Positions 1 to 5,222 of a stretch of DNA of 5,866 nucleotides are shown here, piece after piece. The translations under genes and the position numbers were made by a program. The stretch comes from Polyangia bacterium (lineage in GTDB: Bacteria; Myxococcota_A; Polyangia; Polyangiales; Polyangiaceae): positions 1-5,866 of the forward strand of contig JAUIKB010000399.1 of assembly GCA_030430975.1 (NCBI GenBank), written 5' to 3'. The notes beneath the pieces were generated by a model. The model was not told the origin of the DNA, did no database searches, and was given only the letters and a program-made list of their open reading frames with translations. Position 1 is the first letter of the stretch. Each line of letters begins with the position of its first letter.

Positions 1-282
1 CGAAATCGTTCCTGTGGCTTCGCCGGTGGTGACGTAGTCGCTGCTCTCGGGCACGCCCGTCAAGAAATCCAGACGCTGCCAGCCGCCGCCGGTAGCCCCT
101 GCAGGCGCGGTACAAAGCGGATGTTCGCGTTGGCGATCCGGTGCCGCGTCGCCAGCCGCGGCGTCGGGTGCGTTTCCGTTGGCGGCGGAGTTAGACGAAC
201 CGGCGTCGCCCGCTTCGCTGGAACACCCCAGCGAAGCAACACAACAGAGGACGGTGAGGAGCTGGAGTGTAGGTCGATGCAT
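1..282 (-). CDS. Putative secreted lipoprotein, 5' part only (runs off left edge)
   Basis: The minus-strand frame is open from an ATG at 282 to the window edge, giving 94 residues with no stop. The start has a bacterial lipoprotein signal: basic residues near the N-terminus (H2, R3), a hydrophobic stretch at about 5-18, then S-L-G-C with the lipid-accepting Cys at residue 20 followed by SS. The -3 residue is Ser rather than the usual Leu, so the lipobox is imperfect. After it comes a low-complexity Ala/Gly/Asp/Asn/Ser linker (about 23-49) and then a more normal sequence containing GGGWQRLDFLTGVPESSDY (about 65-83), which I do not recognise. The family is known to be exported by Sec, processed by signal peptidase II and membrane anchored. 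Third codon positions are mostly G or C, as in a real gene. No good Shine-Dalgarno sequence precedes the ATG. The frame stays open further upstream, but only this ATG gives a clean signal peptide. A sigma-54 promoter lies just upstream. Function is unknown. Confidence 0.68.
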   Translation of the reverse strand, partial: MHRPTLQLLTVLCCVASLGCSSEAGDAGSSNSAANGNAPDAAAGDAAPDRQREHPLCTAPAGATGGGWQRLDFLTGVPESSDYVTTGEATGTIS

Positions 283-294
283 ACGAAACCGATA

Positions 295-311
295 TGCAAT
301 CGTCGTGCCAG
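295..311 (-). promoter_or_regulatory. Sigma-54 (RpoN) -24/-12 promoter for the lipoprotein gene
   Basis: The minus strand reads CTGGCACGACGATTGCA. It matches every defined position of the RpoN consensus YTGGCACGRNNNTTGCW, with GG at 309-308 and GC at 297-296. The expected transcription start is near 284, only about 2 nt before the ATG at 282, so the transcript would be almost leaderless. Sigma-54 promoters are known to need an ATP-dependent enhancer-binding protein. A candidate binding region lies upstream at 360-408. Confidence 0.75.
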
Positions 312-359
312 CCTGAGAAGCCCCGAATTTCCGTACATGTAATCGCGAGATGGCACGCT

Positions 360-408
360 TTGACACAGCAGCGGGACCAACCAGCCGTCGGGTTGTGTCA
401 ACTGTGTC
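360..408. promoter_or_regulatory. Candidate activator (enhancer) binding site: TTGACACA inverted repeat plus an extra half-site
   Basis: TTGACACA at 360-367 and its exact reverse complement TGTGTCAA at 394-401 form an 8-bp inverted repeat with a 26-bp spacer. A further TGTGTC lies at 403-408, in phase 9 bp after the second arm. Measured from the predicted sigma-54 start at about 284, these lie at about -76 to -124, where enhancer-binding proteins usually bind. The repeat is seen directly; its role is inferred from position. Confidence 0.45.
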
Positions 409-432
409 CGAACCCCGGGCGGCCAAGGTCTC

Positions 433-468
433 ACTCGGACTCGGGTTCGGGTTCGGACTCGGGCTCGG
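433..468. repeat. Six tandem hexamers of [A/G][C/T]TCGG
   Basis: Six consecutive 6-bp units read ACTCGG, ACTCGG, GTTCGG, GTTCGG, ACTCGG, GCTCGG. A plus-strand frame through it gives only Ser/Asp/Gly dipeptides and does not look like a gene. It sits in the non-coding stretch between the AraC regulator and the lipoprotein gene, which otherwise holds the promoter, activator sites and hairpins listed separately. Confidence 0.85.
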
Positions 469-499
469 AACGAGTTGGTAGGTAGCTAAGTTTAAACCC

Positions 500-536
500 A
501 CGGCGAAGCCGTAGCGAGCCGACGCCGCGAAGCGGC
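500..536 (-). terminator. Tandem GC hairpins downstream of the AraC regulator, possible terminator
   Basis: Two short perfect hairpins with the same GAA loop (TTC on the minus strand) stand in a row: ACGGC/GCCGT at 500-512 and GCCGC/GCGGC at 524-536. They are 40-76 bp past the stop of the minus-strand AraC gene. On the minus strand the second-transcribed hairpin is followed by GGGTTTAAAC, which contains the 8-bp palindrome GTTTAAAC (490-497) but has no real U-run. A terminator is a reasonable reading; an unrelated intergenic repeat is also possible. Confidence 0.35.
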
Positions 537-555
537 TAAGAGGCGAGCAAACAGC

Positions 556-573
556 GTCGGGGTCGGGGTCAGG
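556..573. repeat. Three tandem hexamers GTCGGG, GTCGGG, GTCAGG
   Basis: This short array ends 2 bp from the stop codon of the minus-strand AraC gene. It uses the same T-C-G-G core as the longer array at 433-468, so both may come from the same slippage-prone hexamer type. Confidence 0.6.
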
Positions 574-575
574 CC

Positions 576-1559
576 TCACCCTCGCGCCCAGCGTTTGGCG
601 CGTGCGGCAGCCGGGCTCTCGCCAAACCACGAAGTGAAGGCGCGTTCGAAGCTCGAGCGGGATCCGTAGCCGAGCTGGAGCGCGATTTCGTCGATGCTTA
701 AGCTGAGGTCGCGAACGAGTTGCAGGGCTCGCGTTTGAATCACTCGCCCGCGCTCGGAGGCGAAGGTGGTCCCCAGCTGGGCGAGCCGCCGCTGTAGGGT
801 ACGAGCACTCACGCCCAGCGCAGTCGCCACCGTTTCCAGAGTCGCGTCCCCCGCCGCCACGGCGTTCTGGATGGCTCCTTCGAGATCGTGTTCGACCGGC
901 GCGCGCCCGTGCTCTCGAGCCAGCAGTTCTGGGGCGTGTTCCAGCAGCAAACGCGACAGCTCGGGTGCAGCTCCCCGCAGCGGCCACTGCTGGTCCGCGG
1001 ACGCGAACAGCAGCGTGTTCGCGTCTGCACCCCAGCGTGGCGCGCGGCCGAAGAACGCTGTGTACTCGTCAACGGACCCCACCGGTGCAGACCCGTGAAC
1101 CTCGATCTGACATGGCGTGATCGAGCGTCCGGTCGTGTCGCGCAGCAGCGTGACGATGGCCGCGAATACCGCGTCCACGCCGTGGCGCGATCCGGCTTGG
1201 AGCGTGCGATAGCGAATGCCGGCACTTCGGCAGCTCTCCAGGTATTCCGCCCTCGATCCGGACATGAGTAGCGGCAACAGCCTAACGAGCGTCTTCAGCG
1301 CAGCGCCCAGGTTTTCCGCATGAACAAAGGCCGAGCCCACCGGACCCATCTGATCGGAACGAAAAGCCTGGCCCGCATGCAACCCGACGAAGGGGTCGTC
1401 GGTCAGTCGCTCCAGCGCGTTCCACACTCTGCACGCCCCACTCGCGTCGAGGGTGCGTGCCACGAGCTGCGCGGCACTTACGTTGGCTGCCGCGGCCAGC
1501 TCGTCGGAGTCGATGCCCCGCGCGCTTGCCCACTCCAGCGCGATGCTCCGCCGTTGCAT
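576..1559 (-). CDS. AraC-family transcriptional regulator (Arabinose_bd-type N-terminus)
   Basis: This is a cytoplasmic DNA-binding regulator of 327 residues. The N-terminal part (about 10-200) has the order of the Arabinose_bd / OruR-like sensing domain, including the conserved run DDPFVGLHAGQAF (54-66). The C-terminal part (about 225-322) is a standard AraC double helix-turn-helix: LETVATALGVSARTLQRRLA (241-260) and IDEIALQLGYGSRSSFERAF (289-308), closing with WFGESPAAAR. The length is normal for this subfamily. The frame is open upstream to 1667, but that extension would cross the divergent spacer with its palindromes. The ATG at 1559 begins MQRRSIALEW, where homologues usually start. No strong Shine-Dalgarno is seen. 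An inverted repeat TACCG-CTA-CGGTA (1559-1571) overlaps the start codon and could serve autoregulation. It is divergent from the doxX-like gene (125 bp apart), which is its most likely target. The ligand cannot be told from sequence. Confidence 0.93.
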   Translation of the reverse strand: MQRRSIALEWASARGIDSDELAAAANVSAAQLVARTLDASGACRVWNALERLTDDPFVGLHAGQAFRSDQMGPVGSAFVHAENLGAALKTLVRLLPLLMSGSRAEYLESCRSAGIRYRTLQAGSRHGVDAVFAAIVTLLRDTTGRSITPCQIEVHGSAPVGSVDEYTAFFGRAPRWGADANTLLFASADQQWPLRGAAPELSRLLLEHAPELLAREHGRAPVEHDLEGAIQNAVAAGDATLETVATALGVSARTLQRRLAQLGTTFASERGRVIQTRALQLVRDLSLSIDEIALQLGYGSRSSFERAFTSWFGESPAAARAKRWARG

Positions 1560-1611
1560 ACCGCTACGGTAGCACCCTCGGGCGTCAGGTCGGAGTCGCC
1601 GCGCGATGCGA

Positions 1612-1644
1612 CTTGGCGCGCCAAGATCCAGCATCTGGCGCCAG
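1612..1644. promoter_or_regulatory. Paired perfect palindromes 21 bp apart in the araC/doxX spacer, candidate operator
   Basis: CTTGGCGCGCCAAG (1612-1625) and CTGGCGCCAG (1635-1644) are both perfect palindromes sharing TGGCG/CGCCA. Their centres (1618.5 and 1639.5) are exactly 21 bp apart, two helical turns, so a protein would meet both on one face. GATGC (1605-1609) and GCATC (1631-1635) also flank the first one. Regulation of both divergent genes from here is inferred. Confidence 0.5.
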
Positions 1645-1658
1645 CAGGTCGATGGGCA

Positions 1659-1677
1659 AACCGACATCGGTTAGGAG
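1659..1677 (+). promoter_or_regulatory. Shine-Dalgarno of the doxX-like gene with adjoining inverted repeat
   Basis: AGGAG at 1673-1677 lies 7 nt before a GTG at 1685 and decides that start over the ATG at 1652, which has a weaker AGG. Directly before it, AACCGA-CA-TCGGTT (1659-1672) is a 6-bp inverted repeat. It could be an operator, or a small RNA hairpin touching the ribosome site. Confidence 0.6.
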
Positions 1678-1684
1678 CCAGAGC

Positions 1685-2164
1685 GTGCCTCGAAAATCGC
1701 CAAGCGTTAGCCGACAAACCAAAACCCCGAGCGCAGCGGCCTGGACCCTGCTGCGAGTCGTGCTGGGTGTGCAGTCGATCGCCGCGGGCGTCTTTAGTCT
1801 GGTGGGCTGGAGTGCGACCGTGCGCTTCAATGCCATCGCCCTGGGTGCGAGTGCGGCTGCCGCAGCGACAGCGCTGGGCTCAGCTGCGCTGATTCTTGGT
1901 GGCATCAGCTTGGTGACCGGTCGAGCGCAGCAGCTGGGCGCATTGGCCCTGCTGGCGTTCCTGATCCCGGCGACGATCCGGCACTTCGTGGTGAGTCGAA
2001 CTCTGGGCGCCGAGGGGGCGGCACTCGTGGAGCTCGCGGTGCGTGGACAACTCGCCAGCGCGGCCAAGAATGTTCCGCTGATCGCGCTGGCCGCCGCCAT
2101 CCTTCTGGAATGGAAGCGTTCGTCACTGCTTTCGAAAGAACCGGCCCGCCTCGCTGAGCCCTGA
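1685..2164 (+). CDS. DoxX-like integral membrane protein
   Basis: This is a 159-residue, strongly hydrophobic protein with a basic N-terminal tail and about four membrane helices: roughly 20-40, 55-77, 82-102 and 127-143. The pattern fits the DoxX family: LLRVVLGVQSIAAGVFSLVGW at the start of helix 1, ALILGGISLVTGR before helix 3, and the typical AAKNVPLIALAAAILLE at the end (the K-N at 128-129 is characteristic). Members sit in the inner membrane and some have been linked to redox or thiol stress, but most have no defined activity, so no specific function is claimed. The GTG start is chosen for its good ribosome site; an in-frame ATG at 1652 would add 11 residues. It is divergent from an AraC regulator, probably its controller, and convergent with the methyltransferase gene, with 8 bp between stop codons. 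DUF4345-type or other four-helix membrane families are the main alternatives. Confidence 0.8.
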   Translation: MPRKSPSVSRQTKTPSAAAWTLLRVVLGVQSIAAGVFSLVGWSATVRFNAIALGASAAAAATALGSAALILGGISLVTGRAQQLGALALLAFLIPATIRHFVVSRTLGAEGAALVELAVRGQLASAAKNVPLIALAAAILLEWKRSSLLSKEPARLAEP

Positions 2165-2204
2165 TCCGCGGGTCAGCGTTTCGTAGCGGTCCACCCGTGG
2201 ATCA
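2162..2204. terminator. Hairpin over the convergent doxX/methyltransferase ends, candidate bidirectional terminator
   Basis: Positions 2162-2173 (TGATCCGCGGGT) pair with 2193-2204 (ACCCGTGGATCA), giving a 12-bp stem with one G-U wobble at 2168/2198 in the plus-strand RNA (a C-A mismatch in the minus-strand RNA) and a 19-nt loop. The left arm holds the whole doxX stop codon and the last base of the methyltransferase stop; the right arm lies inside the methyltransferase coding end. No U-run follows on either strand, so it may act with Rho or as an RNA end-protector. Confidence 0.5.
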
Positions 2205-2874
2205 TCAGAGTCTGGAAGCACAGCAGAGGCGCCTCGAAGCCACCCGCTTCGATCAGTGCGGCGACGTCCGCGGGTGGGAGGACGGCGACGGCGCGACCGA
2301 GCATTTCCCTCATGAGCGCGACGTTTTCGGCCGGTATGTCGGCATGCAGCCACGCCCGTTTCCAGAGTTCCATGAGCGGACCGTCCAAGCTGTCCGTCGC
2401 TAGATCCGCCGTCATCAGCGGTGCGCCCGGGCGTAGGCGGTTCGATATTGCTTGGAAAAATTCCGTACGCGCCGTCTCGTCCATCACAAACTGCGACACG
2501 AGGAGCGCGGTGGCGCCGTCGAAGACAGCTTCGTCATTCAGGTCAGCCACGATACCTTCGTGAAACTCGCAGCGCGATGCGATGCCTGCTTTCTCGGCGC
2601 GCGCGCGGCAACGCTTCAGCATCGGCCCCGACGGGTCCACCGCCGTGAAGCGCCAGCCGGGATACGCTTCCGCCAGGTAGAGCAGCTCGGCCCCCGTGCC
2701 CGCGCCAACGCACAGGACGTGCGCGTTGTCCGGCAAGCTGCTGAGCACCAGCCTCGTCACCAGCTGCAGGGCGTCGCGCAGGCGCGCTAGCTTCTCGAAC
2801 CGGCTGTCGTACGTGGCCGCCTGGCTTTCATCGAACAGCGCCGGTAGATCGTCTGAATCAGTAGAGCTTTGCAT
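2173..2874 (-). CDS. Class I SAM-dependent methyltransferase, substrate unknown
   Basis: The protein has 233 residues, a normal size for a single-domain Rossmann methyltransferase. Motif I, the SAM-binding glycine loop, is VLCVGAGTGAE (53-63). The second strand ends in VDPSGPM (79-85), whose Asp is expected to hold the SAM ribose hydroxyls. The segment GATALLVSQFVMDE (120-133) corresponds to the motif IV/post-II region, and the C-terminus has the usual GGFE turn and a closing strand (FQTLMIHGWTA). The general shape resembles CmoA-like and similar small-molecule or tRNA methyltransferases, but I cannot name a substrate. A GTG at 2880 is in frame and would add two residues; the ATG at 2874 is preferred because an AGG lies 9 nt upstream of it against 3 nt for the GTG. 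It is divergent from a second AraC regulator across a roughly 100-bp spacer holding paired direct repeats, so control by that regulator is likely. It is convergent with the doxX-like gene. Confidence 0.88.
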   Translation of the reverse strand: MQSSTDSDDLPALFDESQAATYDSRFEKLARLRDALQLVTRLVLSSLPDNAHVLCVGAGTGAELLYLAEAYPGWRFTAVDPSGPMLKRCRARAEKAGIASRCEFHEGIVADLNDEAVFDGATALLVSQFVMDETARTEFFQAISNRLRPGAPLMTADLATDSLDGPLMELWKRAWLHADIPAENVALMREMLGRAVAVLPPADVAALIEAGGFEAPLLCFQTLMIHGWTATKR

Positions 2875-2911
2875 CTCCACGAACCTAGTGACCCGGGTGT
2901 CTCCGGGCAGA

Positions 2912-2941
2912 GCGGGTCTTCGGTTTTAATCGGCGGATCTT
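2912..2941. promoter_or_regulatory. Two GCGGRTCTT direct repeats 21 bp apart, candidate AraC-family operator
   Basis: GCGGGTCTT (2912-2920) and GCGGATCTT (2933-2941) agree at 8 of 9 positions, and similarity continues for about five bases if one gap is allowed. The register is exactly 21 bp, the same as the araI half-sites bound by AraC. They lie in the spacer between the divergent methyltransferase and AraC-type genes. The repeat is seen; binding by the neighbouring regulator is inferred. Confidence 0.5.
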
Positions 2942-2974
2942 TCGATTCGTCGAGTTTCCCGCTATCAGCGGTGC

Positions 2975-3811
2975 ATGAGCCTCGAGATCGGTCCGCTTGC
3001 GGTGCGCCACCACACCGTCGCCTCCGTCGCTCGGCATCCGCCGTTCGCCCACACCGATCACATGCTCACGTACGTTGCCGCCGGGTGGTTGCGCATGGAT
3101 CTAAGCGGCGCGGTTGACGCTAAAGCGGGGTCACTCATTCTGATGCCGGGAGGTGCACCTCATGAGCCTCTCGATGGCGGCGATCTCGACCTTTGGATGC
3201 TGCGCTTTTGTCCGAGCTGCTTTCGCCTCGACTCGAGCCAACCGCTGATGGCGCCGTTTGGGCGCGTACGACGTGGTGCACTGCCGGTTGTATCTATCCC
3301 GCCCGGACGACGTCGTCGCGTCGTCGCGCTCTACCGTGACCTCGACGCGGAGCAGCACTCCGCGACGGCCGAGTCGAGCGATCTGCTCCGCAGCATGATC
3401 CAACTTCTCCTCGGGGAGATCCTCCGCGCTATGCCAGCTTCCGAACAGCACCGGCCGTCCAGCGCGAGCTTTGTGCCCGAGGCGCTGGAGTTCATTCAGA
3501 GTCATGCGCTCGAGGCGATCTCCCTGCGCGACGTGGCGGCGGCGGTCAAACGGTCGCCGGCCCATGTCGCGGCGACCGTCAAGCAGCGTACTGGCCACAC
3601 CGTCGGCGCGTGGATCAACTCCGTCCGGCTCGCCGAAGCGTCGTCGCGGCTGGTCCACACCGACGCGGCGGTCGCGGAGATCGCGGTGCAGGTTGGCTGG
3701 CAGGACCCGACGCACTTCATCCGACAATTCCGCAAGGCGTTCGGCGTCACGCCCAGCGCGTGGCGTCGCGATCGGCGCGGCCACCGAGCGTTGCCAGTGC
3801 GCGATGATTGA
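2975..3811 (+). CDS. AraC-family transcriptional regulator (cupin-type sensing domain)
   Basis: This is a cytoplasmic regulator of 278 residues, typical for AraC proteins with a small cupin sensor. The N-terminal half (about 5-110) has the AraC_binding cupin pattern, including GSLILMPGGAPHEP (52-65), where the family has its P-x-x-x-H turn. The C-terminal part (about 168-265) is the double helix-turn-helix: ISLRDVAAAVKRSPAHVAAT (182-201) and VAEIAVQVGWQDPTHFIRQF (233-252), ending KAFGVTPSAWRR, the standard AraC signature. The start ATG at 2975 has only a weak ribosome site, but the cupin domain begins at once and the next in-frame ATG (codon 30) would cut into it. It is divergent from the methyltransferase gene, and the repeats at 2912-2941 suit control of that gene and itself. 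A dispersed repeat begins 1 bp after its stop codon. The effector is unknown. Confidence 0.93.
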   Translation: MSLEIGPLAVRHHTVASVARHPPFAHTDHMLTYVAAGWLRMDLSGAVDAKAGSLILMPGGAPHEPLDGGDLDLWMLRFCPSCFRLDSSQPLMAPFGRVRRGALPVVSIPPGRRRRVVALYRDLDAEQHSATAESSDLLRSMIQLLLGEILRAMPASEQHRPSSASFVPEALEFIQSHALEAISLRDVAAAVKRSPAHVAATVKQRTGHTVGAWINSVRLAEASSRLVHTDAAVAEIAVQVGWQDPTHFIRQFRKAFGVTPSAWRRDRRGHRALPVRDD

Positions 3812-3812
3812 A

Positions 3813-3949
3813 ATCGTCTAACCGGATTTCTGTTGGGCACTCCGAAACGAGCGCGCCGCGCGTTGGCGTTGCCCGTCGGGTTGAAGCGGCCGGAGCGCAC
3901 GGAAGCGCAGGCGCGCCCACCCGTGGTCGGGTTCCGAGATCCTTACGTA
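3813..3949 (+). repeat. Dispersed repeat, copy A (about 137 bp), left of the Rpn-like gene
   Basis: This stretch matches 5223-5360 in the same orientation at about 90% identity by hand alignment: 13 mismatches and one 1-bp gap. A run of 48 bp (3825-3872) is identical, and both copies end in TTCCGAGATCCTTACGTA. The 1-bp gap puts the two copies out of a shared reading frame, so the repeat is probably non-coding. It begins 1 bp after the AraC stop codon. Similarity stops sharply after ACGTA on the right. Confidence 0.9.
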
Positions 3950-4193
3950 GGCTCCGCTCGGTATCAACAAGGGGCGGACACGGCGCTGCGGCGTCGGGCG
4001 TAGGCTCGATGCGTCGTCGAGTGATGCCGATCGAGGGGCGCCAGCAGGAACTGGTCTAGCCGGTTCGGTGGCGGTTCAGACGGCGGTTTGGCCAGCTAGG
4101 TGGCAGTGACCAGCCAGTGGTCGGTGGCCGCCACCCGCTGCGGGTAGGTTTGTGCGGGTTATCGACTGGCATGCGTTTCTCTTACGGAAAAAC
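3950..4193. other. Non-coding leader region with two adjacent hairpins before the Rpn-like gene
   Basis: No convincing gene is present. A CGGTT unit recurs at 4061, 4072 and 4084, about one helical turn apart. Two adjacent inverted repeats follow: GACCA-GCCAG-TGGTC (4108-4122) and GGTGGC-C-GCCACC (4123-4135). They lie 58-86 bp before the ATG at 4194 (17-44 bp before the alternative GTG at 4152) and could be an operator or a transcript structure. No clear -35/-10 pair is visible. Confidence 0.4.
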
Positions 4194-5105
4194 ATGCCCG
4201 GGGATTTGCATGAGATGCTGGTGGGGCTGTTTAAAGACTCCCCTGAGCTGGTTATCCCGTTGGTGCGGAGGATTCCGGCTGCGGCTGGGCAGCTTGGAGA
4301 CGCCAGCGGCGCGACGGCGATTTGGAGCGACATGAGTGTGCACCGCACAGCGGTACCGCGTGCGGATGTGGTCGTGCAGATCGATGACCCGGCGAAGTTG
4401 GTCGTCATCGTCGAGCCGCAAATGCAGTGGGACCAAGACAAGCTGTCGATGTGGCCAAGGTACTGCTGCGTTGCAGCGTATGCGCACGGAGTGCCGGTGT
4501 ATCTGGTGGTGGTGACGAATCTAGTGAGCATCGCACGGCGTATTCCCACACGGCTTGAGTTCGGCGCGATCGCGGTCGAACCACTCGTGATCGGACCTGA
4601 GGAAATCCCGCTCGTAGTAGAGCGTGAGGTGGCCACCGCGGAGCCCGAATGGACGCTGCTATCGATTTGGCTGCATCAAAAGCGGTTCACCAAGCGGACG
4701 CTAAAGCATCGGGAGAACCAGCAGCAGCTGCAGGACACGGCTGGGATGCTCATCGACGCGCTGGTGACTCTCGACCCGTCTTTACGGACGCAGTACACTG
4801 ACTTCTGCCTGGGCTGGCTGACCGAGCCGCTTCGGGCCGCTGTGAAAGAGAGAATGCAAATGGAGAACTACCGCTGGATCAGTGATGTCGGGAAGAAGGG
4901 CTACTCGCGCGGCCACAAAGAGGGTCTTAGAACGGGCGAGCTTCGTGGCGAAGCCAAGGCGGTGCTCACAGTCCTCAGGGCACGCGGCCTGGACGTAGAC
5001 GCAGCGTCCGAGGCGCGGATTCTCGGATGCGATGATCGGCAGCAGCTGGAAGCGTGGCTCGAGCGCGCGGTGTCGGTCAGCTCGGTCGACGAGCTGTTCG
5101 GCTAG
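4194..5105 (+). CDS. Rpn-like PD-(D/E)xK nuclease-superfamily protein
   Basis: This 303-residue protein follows the layout of a PD-(D/E)xK family close to Rpn/transposase-like nucleases. The N-terminus MPGDLHEMLVGLF matches the family's usual start. The core has ADVVVQI (Asp58), then VVIVEPQMQWDQDK, giving E74-x-Q76 where classical members have E-x-K, then WPRY and the strand PVYLVVVT. A linker of Gly/Glu-rich repeats (about 234-256: KKGYSRGHKEG, then RTGELRGEAKA) leads to a C-terminal helical module ending SVDELFG, a typical ending of these proteins. Family members are suspected DNA nucleases; activity with E-x-Q is not established. The ATG at 4194 is chosen on this family pattern, though its ribosome site (GGAAA) is weak; an in-frame GTG at 4152 preceded by TAGG would add 14 residues. 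Codon choice is less G/C-biased at third positions than in the regulators, hinting at transfer. The gene stands alone and is bracketed by direct repeats. A hairpin CAGCTCG/CGAGCTG (5078-5096) overlaps its last codons. Confidence 0.8.
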   Translation: MPGDLHEMLVGLFKDSPELVIPLVRRIPAAAGQLGDASGATAIWSDMSVHRTAVPRADVVVQIDDPAKLVVIVEPQMQWDQDKLSMWPRYCCVAAYAHGVPVYLVVVTNLVSIARRIPTRLEFGAIAVEPLVIGPEEIPLVVEREVATAEPEWTLLSIWLHQKRFTKRTLKHRENQQQLQDTAGMLIDALVTLDPSLRTQYTDFCLGWLTEPLRAAVKERMQMENYRWISDVGKKGYSRGHKEGLRTGELRGEAKAVLTVLRARGLDVDAASEARILGCDDRQQLEAWLERAVSVSSVDELFG

Positions 5106-5222
5106 CTCTGGGCTGCGGTTCCGAGAGCGACTGGTACGAGCTCGTCACGGTCGAGACCCGCGCTGCGCTGGTTGAGTCCGGTTCGAAATGAGTGCGCGAG
5201 GTCAGGGAGCACCCAGCTGCCG

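Noticed and set aside
351..365. Second TGGCACG on the plus strand, considered as another sigma-54 promoter
   Set aside because: The -12 element (TTGC) is missing at the required spacing.
60..434. 124-residue minus-strand reading frame over the left end
   Set aside because: It overlaps the lipoprotein frame on the same strand, has Pro/Thr/Arg-rich composition with no domain, and ends at 60, whereas the lipoprotein frame has a signal peptide and continues off the edge.
1560..1667. Longer AraC start adding 36 residues
   Set aside because: The extension crosses the divergent spacer with its palindromes and adds Cys/Arg-rich sequence not typical of the family.
3502..3900. Minus-strand frame through repeat copy A sharing FNPTGNANARRARFGVPNRN-like peptide with a frame in copy B
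   Set aside because: The shared peptide simply reflects the DNA repeat. The frame lies mostly antisense to the AraC gene, and a 1-bp gap breaks any shared frame along the full repeat.
4009..4059. Short frame MRRRVMPIEGRQQELV, considered as a transposase N-terminal remnant
   Set aside because: Only 16 codons; the ending vaguely recalls some transposase starts, but there is no supporting sequence or terminal repeats.
4076..4636. 186-residue Ser/Thr-rich minus-strand frame
   Set aside because: It is the antisense shadow of the Rpn-like gene, with no start signal or domain.
5078..5096. CAGCTCG/CGAGCTG hairpin as terminator of the Rpn-like gene
   Set aside because: It is inside conserved coding sequence (SSVDEL) and no U-run follows, so codon sequence explains it well enough.
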